Below, piece by piece: positions 25,524-33,517 of a DNA stretch of 34,958 bases. Made by a program: the position numbers and the translations under genes. The stretch lies in assembly GCA_009775355.1 (NCBI GenBank), contig VSPN01000029.1:1-34958 (forward strand), written 5' to 3'. This DNA is from Muribaculaceae bacterium. GTDB lineage: Bacteria; Bacteroidota; Bacteroidia; Bacteroidales; Muribaculaceae. Every line of letters starts with the position of its first letter. Position 1 is the stretch's first letter. Under the pieces are notes generated by a model. It did not search any database. It was not told where the DNA came from and saw only the letters and a list, made by a program, of their open reading frames with translations.

Positions 25524-26735
25524 ATGGAAAAAATCAAGATGACCACTCCGCTCGTGGAGATGGATGGCGATGAAATGACACGTATCCTCTGGAAGATGAT
25601 CAAGGATGAACTTATCCTTCCATTCGTGGATCTGAAAGCCGAATACTATGATCTCGGTCTTGAAAAGCGCGACGAGACTGAAGACAGAATCACCGTAGAG
25701 GCTGCCGAGGCTACGAAAAAATATGGTGTGGCAGTGAAGTGCGCGACAATCACGCCCAATACCGCACGCATGTCGGAGTATAATCTCCACCAGATGTGGA
25801 AAAGCCCCAACGGCACAATCCGCTCGATTCTCGACGGCACTGTGTTCCGCACACCCATCACGATCCCTTCGATCAAGCCTGCTGTGAAGAGCTGGAAAAA
25901 GCCTATAACCATAGCCCGTCATGCATATGGCGATGTCTACAAGAACTCTGAGATCCGCGTAGGCGAGGCTGGAGTGGCAAAGCTCGTTTTCGAAGGCGAG
26001 AACGGACAGCGCGAGGAAGTGGTGATCCATGAGTTCAAGGGTCCCGGCGTGCTTCAAGGCATGCACAACACTGACAAGTCGATCACTTCGTTCGCGCATT
26101 CGGTGTTCAAATTCGCGATCGATACGAAACAGGATGTGTGGTTCTCGACTAAAGACACAATCTCGAAGAAGTATGACGCCCGTTTCCGCGAGATCTTCGA
26201 CGAGGTGTTCGAGGAGTACAAATCTGACTTCGAGCGTCTGGGTCTTGAGTATTTCTATACGCTCATAGACGATGCTGTGGCACGTGTGATCAGAAGCGAG
26301 GGCGGCTTCATCTGGGCATGCAAGAACTATGACGGCGATGTCATGTCAGACATGGTGTCGACCGCGTTCGGCTCGCTCGCCATGATGACCTCGGTGCTTG
26401 TGTCTCCCGATGGCAAGTATGAATACGAGGCCGCGCACGGTACAGTGACGCGCCACTACTACAAGCATCTCAAGGGTGAGGAGACCTCTACAAACTCCAT
26501 GGCAACTATTTTCGCTTGGAGCGGTGCGCTCCGTAAACGCGGAGAACTTGACGGCAACACCGATCTTGTCAATTTCGCCGATCAGCTTGAGGACGCATGC
26601 TTTGACACTCTCAACCAGGGCACAGTCACAAAAGATCTCGTGAACCTTATGGAGGGCGTGGAACCCCATGCTGTGAATTCACGCGACTTCCTGCTCGCAA
26701 TCCGGGCAAACCTCGAGAAGCGTCTTGAAAAATAA
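25524..26735 (+). CDS. icd: NADP-dependent isocitrate dehydrogenase (eukaryote-like type II)
   Basis: Oxidative decarboxylation of isocitrate to 2-oxoglutarate, reversible in principle. The 403-residue protein resembles the homodimeric human IDH1/IDH2 class rather than E. coli Icd. It has PLVEMDGDEMTRILW at the N-terminus, SPNGTIRSILDGTVFRTPI near 93-111 for isocitrate binding, a metal-binding Asp segment in NYDGDVMSDMV, and AAHGTVTRHYYKH for NADP. It is 51 bp after aconitase, with ACCTTAA at 25502-25508, and followed by a strong terminator, so the cit-acn-icd block probably ends here. Its product feeds glutamate synthesis. Confidence 0.95.
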   Translation: MEKIKMTTPLVEMDGDEMTRILWKMIKDELILPFVDLKAEYYDLGLEKRDETEDRITVEAAEATKKYGVAVKCATITPNTARMSEYNLHQMWKSPNGTIRSILDGTVFRTPITIPSIKPAVKSWKKPITIARHAYGDVYKNSEIRVGEAGVAKLVFEGENGQREEVVIHEFKGPGVLQGMHNTDKSITSFAHSVFKFAIDTKQDVWFSTKDTISKKYDARFREIFDEVFEEYKSDFERLGLEYFYTLIDDAVARVIRSEGGFIWACKNYDGDVMSDMVSTAFGSLAMMTSVLVSPDGKYEYEAAHGTVTRHYYKHLKGEETSTNSMATIFAWSGALRKRGELDGNTDLVNFADQLEDACFDTLNQGTVTKDLVNLMEGVEPHAVNSRDFLLAIRANLEKRLEK

Positions 26736-26777
26736 CCATTACGACTGATCATTACAGGCATATGGCCTGACTTTCGC

Positions 26778-26811
26778 GAGGCGGACATCAATGAGTTGTC
26801 CGCCTCTTTTT
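26778..26811 (+). terminator. Intrinsic terminator after icd
   Basis: GAGGCGGACA (26778-26787) pairs perfectly over 10 bp with TGTCCGCCTC (26797-26806), with a 9-base loop and five T (26807-26811). A smaller CAGGC/GCCTG hairpin lies just upstream. The next promoter starts within a few bases. Confidence 0.88.
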
Positions 26812-26813
26812 AA

Positions 26814-26844
26814 TTGCAGTTCTGACGAAAAAAGGCTAAATTTG
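26814..26844 (+). promoter_or_regulatory. Promoter of the hemerythrin-LuxR regulator gene
   Basis: TTG (26814-26816), a 20-bp spacer and TAAATTTG (26837-26844) match the consensus. The ATG at 26866 lies ~20 bp later, which rules out the longer upstream reading from 26791. Confidence 0.7.
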
Positions 26845-26865
26845 CATGATCAAACACCAATCACG

Positions 26866-27825
26866 ATGATAGACAGACACAGTTCATACAAACCCGATAA
26901 CACAATGCGTGAACTTATACGCGACAACAATCTGCTACTTATGACTATAAGCAGGTTTGACATAGCGTTTGGCTTCGGTGACAGCACTGTCCGTGACACG
27001 TGCGACTGCAATCAGGTTGACATAGGCACATTCCTCGCCGTGTGCAATCTTCTCAGCGGTCGTGAGCATGAGTCTTATCCTGTGGCGCTTCCTTCGCTTA
27101 TGGACTATCTGAAGCGTGCGCACAGTTCGTTTATAGACATCTCGCTTCCCAAGATAAGGCATCGCATCATTGAGGCTATAAACTGTTCGGAAACCAATGA
27201 AGTGTCGTTTCTCCTGATCAAATTCTTTGACGATTATGTGGCCGAAGTCAGACAGCATCTATCGCATGAGAATGATGTGGTGTTCAGGTATGTTGATGGT
27301 CTGTTGTCGGGAGTCAGGGACGATTCTTTCGGGATCTCGCAGTTTTCTGTTGACCATGATCATATGGGGCAACAGCTTAACGAGCTTAAGGATATCTTCA
27401 TCTATCATTATTCACAGAAAGGAAATGCCCTGTTGAGTTCCGTTCTGTTTGACATAATCAATCTTGAGAAGGATCTGATGAGTCATTTCCTTGTAGAGAA
27501 CCATCTGTTTGTTCCGGCAGTTGAGCAGCTTGAGCAGAAACTGAGTGTCACTCAAAAAGAACAGAAGACTCATGAGGCCAAGGATGAGAAAGTCGAGGCC
27601 CTCGGCGAGAGGGAGAAGGAAATAATTTGTTGTGTGGCGAAGGGGATGTCGAACAAGGAGATCGCCGATGCTTTGTGTCTGTCTGTGCATACGGTAGCCA
27701 CCCACCGCAAGAATATAAGTTCAAAACTCGAGATCCATTCCACCGCCGGTCTCGCCATCTTTGCAATTCTGCACAAACTTGTCGATCTGAAAGATCTGAA
27801 TCCGCATGCATCGCGCAAAGAATGA
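26866..27825 (+). CDS. RIC/YtfE-type di-iron hemerythrin protein fused to a LuxR helix-turn-helix
   Basis: A 319-residue protein in three parts. Residues ~8-62 match the ScdA/RIC N-terminal domain (ISRFDIAFGFGDSTV; Cys46 and Cys48). Residues ~75-222 are a hemerythrin-like four-helix bundle with all six di-iron ligands at positions nearly equal to E. coli YtfE: His86, His131, Glu135, His166, His207 and Glu211 (YtfE His84, His129, Glu133, His160, His204, Glu208). A short charged linker leads to a LuxR/GerE domain (~246-303) with LGEREKEIICCVAKGMSNKEIADAL and SVHTVATHRKNI. No receiver domain is present. RIC proteins respond to nitric oxide/peroxide and repair Fe-S clusters; this one should bind DNA as well. 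It is cytosolic, monocistronic and directly after aconitase-icd. An iron, O2 or NO sensor-regulator is inferred; the target genes are unknown. Confidence 0.85.
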   Translation: MIDRHSSYKPDNTMRELIRDNNLLLMTISRFDIAFGFGDSTVRDTCDCNQVDIGTFLAVCNLLSGREHESYPVALPSLMDYLKRAHSSFIDISLPKIRHRIIEAINCSETNEVSFLLIKFFDDYVAEVRQHLSHENDVVFRYVDGLLSGVRDDSFGISQFSVDHDHMGQQLNELKDIFIYHYSQKGNALLSSVLFDIINLEKDLMSHFLVENHLFVPAVEQLEQKLSVTQKEQKTHEAKDEKVEALGEREKEIICCVAKGMSNKEIADALCLSVHTVATHRKNISSKLEIHSTAGLAIFAILHKLVDLKDLNPHASRKE

Positions 27826-27871
27826 CGAGGCCTGACGTAATGACATGTTCACTAACGATTTGAAATTACGG

Positions 27872-27901
27872 CAGAGGGAGACCGGCTTCGGTCTCCCTCT
27901 G
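27872..27901. terminator. Strong hairpin between convergent genes, probable bidirectional terminator
   Basis: CAGAGGGAGACCG (27872-27884) pairs perfectly over 13 bp with CGGTCTCCCTCTG (27889-27901) around a GCTT loop. It lies between the convergent regulator and sigma-factor genes. There is no long T-run on either side, so termination efficiency is uncertain. Confidence 0.6.
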
Positions 27902-27952
27902 TAGTGATGTCTATTGTCCTGACAATCGATTTACAATCATAAGTGTTTTTTA

Positions 27953-28462
27953 TCAGTAAGCGTAATCATGAAGCTGCTCGCGAAGTTTCTTGCGTGCACA
28001 GAATATTCTGCTCTTAATCGTGCCAAGGGGCAGATTCAGCTTTTCGGCGATTTCGTTGTATTTGTAACCGGCCACGAACATGTTGAACGGAATCCGGTAT
28101 TCGTCGGTAAACGAATTGAGTGCTACATTGATCTCTTTCACCGCAAATGAACCCTCGGGAGTGTCAAGCCCCGAGTCCTGACATACATTGAGATGATAGA
28201 GGTCTTCCGTCTGGTCGATTACAGTCGCCTTGCGCACATTCTGACGGTAGTTGTTGATGAATATGTTGCGCATGATGGTGAATATCCATCCCTTGAAATT
28301 CACATTGTCAACATACTTGTCTTCATTAGCAAGAGCCTTGAGAGTGGTGTCCTGGAGCAAATCCTCAGCCTCTTCCCGGTCTGTTGTAAGCTGGTATGCA
28401 AAGTTGAGAAGATTTCCCTGAATTCCAACCAGACGTTCTTCGAAAGATTTGTTCAGTTTCAT
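27953..28462 (-). CDS. ECF-like sigma-70 family RNA polymerase sigma factor
   Basis: A 169-residue protein with sigma region 2 at about residues 10-80 (DREEAEDLLQDTTLKAL; FKGWIFTIMRNIFINNYR) and region 4 at about 115-165 (YNEIAEKLNLPLGTIKSRIFCARKKLREQL). Regions 1 and 3 are missing, as in ECF sigma factors. No anti-sigma gene lies next to it, unlike many FecI/SigW-type systems, so control may be at the level of its own transcription or by a distant partner. A 24-bp palindrome (28628-28651) lies about 165 bp upstream of its start. Confidence 0.9.
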   Translation of the reverse strand: MKLNKSFEERLVGIQGNLLNFAYQLTTDREEAEDLLQDTTLKALANEDKYVDNVNFKGWIFTIMRNIFINNYRQNVRKATVIDQTEDLYHLNVCQDSGLDTPEGSFAVKEINVALNSFTDEYRIPFNMFVAGYKYNEIAEKLNLPLGTIKSRIFCARKKLREQLHDYAY

Positions 28463-28627
28463 GTCGTCATGATTTGAGTTGATTGTTGTCGTTATCGTTA
28501 TCTTGTTTCAGAACACATACATAACAATCTGTAGGCGCGTAATGTTCCGTAATTATTGAAAAAAATTCTTAAAAAGTGGCATGATTTGTTTACTTACCAG
28601 AATTACAGGTGATTGTGTCGGGGCTTT

Positions 28628-28651
28628 TATTACAAAAGATCTTTTGTAATA
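28628..28651. promoter_or_regulatory. Perfect 24-bp palindrome, candidate operator
   Basis: The half-site TATTACAAAAGA (28628-28639) is followed immediately by its exact reverse complement (28640-28651). It lies in the 272-bp region between the divergent sigma-factor and DEAD-box genes, about 55 bp upstream of the DEAD-box -7 element. The length and perfect symmetry suggest a dimeric DNA-binding protein; the low GC and absence of a spacer argue against a terminator. Confidence 0.55.
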
Positions 28652-28705
28652 TTCTGTTTTTCGCAAAGGCAGATATGAGAGACCCTCTATCTGAATAAAA
28701 AATAT

Positions 28706-28713
28706 TAAATTTG
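28706..28713 (+). promoter_or_regulatory. Promoter -7 element of the DEAD-box gene
   Basis: TAAATTTG matches TAnnTTTG and lies 21 bp before the ATG. No TTTG/TTG is seen about 20 bp upstream, so the promoter may depend on an activator, perhaps through the palindrome at 28628-28651. Confidence 0.5.
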
Positions 28714-28734
28714 CATATTGAAAAGTATTGAATA

Positions 28735-30186
28735 ATGAGATTTGACGAAATATTGACCAATGACGACGTCCTTGACGGATTGTGGGACATGCACTTCGAC
28801 GAGTGTACTCCTATACAGGAAAAGACCATTCCTGCAGTCATCGAGGGCAGAGACATAATGGCATGCGCACAGACCGGTACCGGCAAGACTGCAGCGTATC
28901 TTCTTCCTGTAATCAACTGTCTTGCAGACGGCGGCTATCCGTCGGATGCAGTAAACTGTGTCGTGATGTCTCCAACACGCGAGCTTGCCCAGCAGATCGA
29001 CAGGCAGCTTCAGGGATTCGCGTATTTTATGCCAGTAAGCGGCATGGCTGTCTATGGCGGTACTGATGGTTTCACTTACGAACAGCAGAGAAAGAGCCTT
29101 AAGATGGGAGCCGACGTCGTGATCGCTACTCCGGGTCGTCTGCTCGCGCACCTGAGCATGGGATATGTGGATCTGTCGAAGGTATCGTTTTTCATTCTTG
29201 ACGAGGCCGACAGAATGCTCGATATGGGTTTCTATGACGACATAATGCAGATCTACTCGCATCTGCCGAAGAATGTGCAGGTGCTTATGTTTTCTGCCAC
29301 GATGCCTCCCAAAATCCAGCAGATGGCGTCTAAGATTCTCAAAGATCCTGTCGAGATAAAACTCGCTGTATCCAAGCCGGCGGAGAAAATCAGACAATCT
29401 GCTTATATCTGCCATGAGACCCAGAAACTTCCTATTCTCCAGAAAATATTCCGTGAGAATCCGCCGCAGAGAGTCATTGTCTTTTCCTCGTCTAAGATCA
29501 AGGTCAAGAATCTTGCCCGTGAACTCCGTCGGTCGAATCTGAAGATAGGGGAGATGCATTCCGATCTCGACCAGAACCGGCGCGAAGATGTCATGCTCGA
29601 TTTCAAATCCGGAAAAATCAATGTGGTTGTCGCCACAGACATCATTTCGAGAGGCATTGACATAGATGATATCGAAATGGTCATAAATTTCGATGTTCCC
29701 CGTGAGGCGGAGGATTATGTGCACCGTATCGGCCGTACGGCTCGCGCCGACCGCGACGGACGCGCGGTCACTTTCGTGTCGAAAGAAGATTTTCAGCGGC
29801 TGGCCCGCATAGAGCGCCTTCTTGAAAAGGAGGTTCCTAGGGAGCAGGTGCCCGAAGAGCTTGGTGAGGCACCGTCATATTCCGGCAGTTCACGTTCCGT
29901 TGGCAATAGATCCGGGCGTGGACGTAACGGACGAAATCGCAAGGCTGTGAAAAACACCGGTGCCTTCAGACCTCGGCCCCATGATAAGAGTGTTGTCCGG
30001 ACTCCGGAAAATCAGCCTGCTCCGACCGATGAACAATACAATCATTCTTCCAAGGACAGTTCTGCCGCAGAAGACAAAAAAAATGGAAACGGCAAGCACC
30101 ATTTCCATCGTCATAAAAACCGTAGAGGCAAGCCTCAGGGAAGCAATGCGAATTCAAGTGCTTCCCCGACCGACTCCACGAAGTGA
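28735..30186 (+). CDS. DEAD-box RNA helicase (RhlE-like)
   Basis: ATP-dependent RNA helicase of 483 residues. The Q-motif region is Phe21-Gln28, motif I QTGTGKTAA with Lys51, Ia PTRELAQQ, motif II DEAD (156-159), motif III SAT, motif V ATDIISRGIDID and motif VI HRIGRTARA. Residues ~375-483 are a low-complexity tail rich in Arg, Gly, Ser, Asn and His, probably for RNA contact. Such helicases serve ribosome assembly and cold adaptation. Its last 52 bases overlap the 3' end of lon on the opposite strand, so part of the basic tail is encoded opposite Lon's C-terminus. An RhlE assignment is likely; DeaD/CsdA is less so because the C-terminal RNA-binding domain is missing. Confidence 0.92.
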   Translation: MRFDEILTNDDVLDGLWDMHFDECTPIQEKTIPAVIEGRDIMACAQTGTGKTAAYLLPVINCLADGGYPSDAVNCVVMSPTRELAQQIDRQLQGFAYFMPVSGMAVYGGTDGFTYEQQRKSLKMGADVVIATPGRLLAHLSMGYVDLSKVSFFILDEADRMLDMGFYDDIMQIYSHLPKNVQVLMFSATMPPKIQQMASKILKDPVEIKLAVSKPAEKIRQSAYICHETQKLPILQKIFRENPPQRVIVFSSSKIKVKNLARELRRSNLKIGEMHSDLDQNRREDVMLDFKSGKINVVVATDIISRGIDIDDIEMVINFDVPREAEDYVHRIGRTARADRDGRAVTFVSKEDFQRLARIERLLEKEVPREQVPEELGEAPSYSGSSRSVGNRSGRGRNGRNRKAVKNTGAFRPRPHDKSVVRTPENQPAPTDEQYNHSSKDSSAAEDKKNGNGKHHFHRHKNRRGKPQGSNANSSASPTDSTK

Positions 30187-32561
30187 AATTCGAGTCCGTC
30201 GATATATTCAGGTTTGATTTCCTCTATATCCTTTCGATTCTTCTCGCACAGCATCACAGTCTTGATCCCGGCGCGCTTGGCCGCCAGGATCTTTTCTTTT
30301 ATCCCTCCGACCGGAAGCACTTTTCCCCGGAGAGTGATCTCCCCGGTCATGGCGAGATGGCTTCTGACTTTGCGCCCGGTGAATGTCGATGCGAGCGAAG
30401 TCACGATCGTGATTCCGGCAGACGGCCCGTCTTTGGGCACGGCTCCTTCTGGTACGTGAACGTGGACTGTTCCGAATTCAAGAGCCTCGGCAGTAATACC
30501 GAGACGCTCATGATTGGCTTTTATATATTGTAGTGCGAGGACAGCCGATTCCTTCATCACATCGCCGAGGTTGCCAGTGAGTGTAAGTTTTCCTTCTTTG
30601 CCTGGTGAGACAGAAGACTCTATGAAAAGAATCTCTCCTCCTGCCTGAGTCCATGCAAGTCCAGTGACGATGCCGGGAATATCATTGTTCTCATAGCGGT
30701 CATTGAATGCTTCCGGCTTGCCGAGATATTCCGAGACAAGTGCGGTGTCGATCGCTGAAGGATAGTCTTTGCCCGATGCTTTCAGTCGTGCGAGCTTACG
30801 CATCACTTCATTGAGTTTCTTTTCAAGTCTGCGCACACCACTCTCTCTTGTGTATGAAGTTATGATCTCCATGAGAGCATCGTCGTCAAATGATATTTCA
30901 TCGCTGCCGAAACCATGTTCGGTCAGACATTTGGGGATGAGATGCCGTTTTGCTATCTCGATCTTTTCTGCCTCGACATAGCCGCCGATCTCGATCAGCT
31001 CCATACGGTCGAGCAGGGGAGCGGATATTGTCGAAAGAGAGTTGGCTGTGGCAATGAACAGGACTTTGGAAAGATCGTAGTCCTGATCAATGTAGTTGTC
31101 ATGGAACTTGCAGTTCTGTTCTGGATCGAGAACTTCGAGGAGCGCCTGCGAAGGATCGCCCTTGTAGTCTGCTCCGATTTTGTCTATCTCGTCGAGCACC
31201 ATGACAGGATCGCTCGTTCCGCATTTCTCGAGGGCGTTGATTATCCTGCCGGGCATTGACCCAAGATACGTGCGGCGGTGACCTCTTATCTCGGCCTCGT
31301 CATGCAGACCGCCGAGAGCGACGCGCACATATTTTCTGCCGAGAGCCGATGCCACAGAGCGCCCGAGCGAGGTCTTCCCGACACCCGGAGGTCCGTACAG
31401 GCACAGGATGGGGGCTTTTGTATCCTGACGGAGCTTCAGCACAGCCATCTGCTCGATGATTCGTTCCTTCACTTTCTCAAGTCCGAAATGGTCGCGGTCA
31501 AGAACCTCCTCCACGGTGTCGAGAGTGAAGTCGGAATTGTCACAGTGATTCCAAGGAAGACTCAGATACTCGTCAAGATAGGCGTATTGAATTGCGTAAT
31601 CGGCCGATGTCGGATTGAATCTTCGGAGTTTGCGGAGTTCCTTGTCAAACCGTTTTTTCGTTTCCTCATTCCATTCCTTGAATTCCGCCCGGGCCTGAAG
31701 TTCATCGATTTCCGCGTCTTCATTCTCTCCGAGTTCATTCTTTATCTGCTGTATCTGTGTGCGGAGGAACTCGTCACGCTGGCGGTGGCCGATCTCCGAC
31801 ATGGTCTTCTGGTGGATTTCCGATCGGATGAGCAGATGTTCTTTCTCTTCCTCAAGCATGTCGGCAAACATGCTTCGCTGTTCCGCCAGAGTGGAAGCCT
31901 CCAGAAGCCTGTAGCGGTCATCGGTCGGAACAGGTGAGTTCTGCATCTTGAAATAAAGCTGACGGACTGAGCCGGCATTCATCTCTTCAAGCATGCCGTT
32001 GAGACGCTTCCTGTCGTCGTCGGTAAGATGCTCGGTGATGCTTGTGTATATTTTATCCAGACGCTGTTCGGTCTTCAATTCTTCTTCCGACGGAGTGATG
32101 CGTGCCGGGATAGAATACACGACATCACCGCGCATGTATGGCGTCCGTCGCTTCAGGTTGACGGCTATGGCGCGTGGTCCAATACTGGCTGTGATCATTG
32201 CGCTTCCGTCAGGATTGTCGTTGATTTCCAGGATTGTTCCGACGCATCCCCTGCTGAACATTATGTCTTCCTGTTCGGTCAGCTCGGAGTCGTCGGGCAT
32301 GGATTCGGACGCAAGGAAAAAGAACAGAGGTTCTTTGCTTTTCACAGCCTTGTGAACTGTCGCCACGGAGTCCGGATGTGTAAGCATCGTGCCGATCTGC
32401 ATGTATGGAAAGAACACCTCGTTTTCAAGAGGAATGAAAAGTATGTTTTCCCGGACTTTCCCCTCAAGTCCGTCTATTGCGGGCGCAGTGTCGCCCTCAT
32501 ATATAGGGCCGCCGTCATTGCCGAACAAATCAATATCTTCTGGAAAGTTATTTTTTGGCAT
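30135..32561 (-). CDS. lon: ATP-dependent Lon protease
   Basis: Cytosolic AAA+ protease of 808 residues. The N-terminal substrate-binding domain (about 35-240) is followed by a coiled region. The ATPase has GPPGVGKTSLG as Walker A and MVLDEIDKIG as Walker B. The protease domain has catalytic Ser714 in PKDGPSAG and Lys757 in GGIKEK. The Ser-Lys spacing of 43 equals that of E. coli Lon (679/722). It degrades misfolded and short-lived regulatory proteins. The coding end overlaps the convergent DEAD-box gene by 52 bp. A minus-strand TAATTTTG element lies ~115 bp upstream of its start. Confidence 0.97.
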   Translation of the reverse strand: MPKNNFPEDIDLFGNDGGPIYEGDTAPAIDGLEGKVRENILFIPLENEVFFPYMQIGTMLTHPDSVATVHKAVKSKEPLFFFLASESMPDDSELTEQEDIMFSRGCVGTILEINDNPDGSAMITASIGPRAIAVNLKRRTPYMRGDVVYSIPARITPSEEELKTEQRLDKIYTSITEHLTDDDRKRLNGMLEEMNAGSVRQLYFKMQNSPVPTDDRYRLLEASTLAEQRSMFADMLEEEKEHLLIRSEIHQKTMSEIGHRQRDEFLRTQIQQIKNELGENEDAEIDELQARAEFKEWNEETKKRFDKELRKLRRFNPTSADYAIQYAYLDEYLSLPWNHCDNSDFTLDTVEEVLDRDHFGLEKVKERIIEQMAVLKLRQDTKAPILCLYGPPGVGKTSLGRSVASALGRKYVRVALGGLHDEAEIRGHRRTYLGSMPGRIINALEKCGTSDPVMVLDEIDKIGADYKGDPSQALLEVLDPEQNCKFHDNYIDQDYDLSKVLFIATANSLSTISAPLLDRMELIEIGGYVEAEKIEIAKRHLIPKCLTEHGFGSDEISFDDDALMEIITSYTRESGVRRLEKKLNEVMRKLARLKASGKDYPSAIDTALVSEYLGKPEAFNDRYENNDIPGIVTGLAWTQAGGEILFIESSVSPGKEGKLTLTGNLGDVMKESAVLALQYIKANHERLGITAEALEFGTVHVHVPEGAVPKDGPSAGITIVTSLASTFTGRKVRSHLAMTGEITLRGKVLPVGGIKEKILAAKRAGIKTVMLCEKNRKDIEEIKPEYIDGLEFHFVESVGEALEFALLP

Positions 32562-32676
32562 CTTTTTATTAATTTTGCTGAGGTTTGTCTCCGACGCTTT
32601 TCACAAGACCTGACATCTCTGGTGCAGCTTTGTATGTGTCGCGGAGGAAAATATCCGTATAATACGAAATATATTG

Positions 32677-32684
32677 CAAAATTA
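32677..32684 (-). promoter_or_regulatory. Candidate -7 element of lon
   Basis: On the minus strand TAATTTTG fits TAnnTTTG and implies a ~110-nt lon leader. A CGTAT-A-ATACG palindrome (32656-32666) would lie near the transcription start. The -33 element is not clear. Confidence 0.4.
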
Positions 32685-32701
32685 CATAAAATTTCTGAAT
32701 T

Positions 32702-33415
32702 ATGCGAAAGTCTGTGTTCAGGTTCAAATTCTTCGAATGCTCGCATGCCCGCGCTTCCATGAAAATCGGAGTGGATGCGGTGCTGATAGGAGCATGGGCC
32801 GATACCGATGGTGCACGAAGAATACTCGATGTCGGCACCGGATGCGGAGTGATAGCACTGATGTGCGCACAGAGGAATGCCGTTGCGCATGTGACTGCAA
32901 TTGATATCGATGCGGACTCGGTCGATGAGGCTCGTATCAATTTCATGGCTTCTCCGTGGAGTTCGAGACTTGAGGCCAGACTTATGGATTTCAACTGCAT
33001 ATCTGAAGAAAAATTTGATCTGATTGTTTCTAATCCACCTTATTTCGACAGCGGTGTTGATTCGCCCGACTCGCCCAGGCTCGTGGCGCGTCATCAGAAT
33101 GTTCTGTCGCCTGCCGCCTTGCTTGAGAACGGAAGCCGGTTAATCTCTCCCGGCGGTAGAATCGTGATCGTAGTTCCCTCTTCGAGATTCGAGGAATTGT
33201 GTGGAGTGGCGGCATCCGTTGGCCTGAAACTGCGGAGATCGCAGTTTGTAAGAGGGCATGAAGCGGCTCCCGTCAAAAGAGTGCTCATGGAATTTTCCGA
33301 ATCAGGTGTTTCTGCCGGTCTCGCTTTCATGCCGGTTCTGACTCTTGAGACTATGCCGGGGCTTCCATCAGACGCACACCGGACATTGTGTAAGGATTTC
33401 TATCTCAAATTCTGA
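32702..33415 (+). CDS. trmN6: tRNA1(Val) A37 N6-methyltransferase
   Basis: A 237-residue class I SAM-dependent methyltransferase of the YfiC/TrmN6 type. FRFKFFECSHARASMKIGVDAVLIGAW is the family's N-terminal stretch (residues 6-32). DVGTGCG (43-49) is the SAM-binding motif I. NPPYF (111-115) is the catalytic motif of adenine-N6 methylases. The protein methylates adenosine 37 of the tRNA1(Val) anticodon loop in E. coli. It is divergent from lon with a 140-bp gap. A plus-strand TAATTTTG at 32570-32577 could serve as a -7 element but lacks a well-spaced -33. Confidence 0.92.
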   Translation: MRKSVFRFKFFECSHARASMKIGVDAVLIGAWADTDGARRILDVGTGCGVIALMCAQRNAVAHVTAIDIDADSVDEARINFMASPWSSRLEARLMDFNCISEEKFDLIVSNPPYFDSGVDSPDSPRLVARHQNVLSPAALLENGSRLISPGGRIVIVVPSSRFEELCGVAASVGLKLRRSQFVRGHEAAPVKRVLMEFSESGVSAGLAFMPVLTLETMPGLPSDAHRTLCKDFYLKF

Positions 33416-33423
33416 ACGCGATC

Positions 33424-33451
33424 TTAAGGAATGCGCTCTTAACATTTTTTT
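33424..33451 (+). terminator. Weak possible terminator after trmN6
   Basis: TTAAGG (33424-33429) can pair with TCTTAA (33437-33442), including one G-U, followed by a run of seven T (33445-33451). The stem is short and AT-rich, so this is tentative. TCTTAA also recurs at 33463-33468. Confidence 0.3.
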
Positions 33452-33517
33452 GTGGAAATTGGTCTTAAACGCAACTACTCGTTTGATGTCTAAGTATAAA
33501 CCGATAAAACCAGAGTT

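Noticed and set aside
26866..27825. Ordinary two-component response regulator
   Set aside because: The N-terminal part has no receiver-domain aspartate pattern; it matches RIC/hemerythrin ligands instead.
28705..29724. Long open frame on the minus strand (339 codons) opposite the DEAD-box gene
   Set aside because: It lies fully antisense to a gene with all helicase motifs, has no family resemblance, and would cover the helicase promoter.
32658..32663. TATAAT as a trmN6 -10 box
   Set aside because: It is an E. coli-type element, and all other promoters here follow the Bacteroidota TAnnTTTG pattern; no matching -35 is present.
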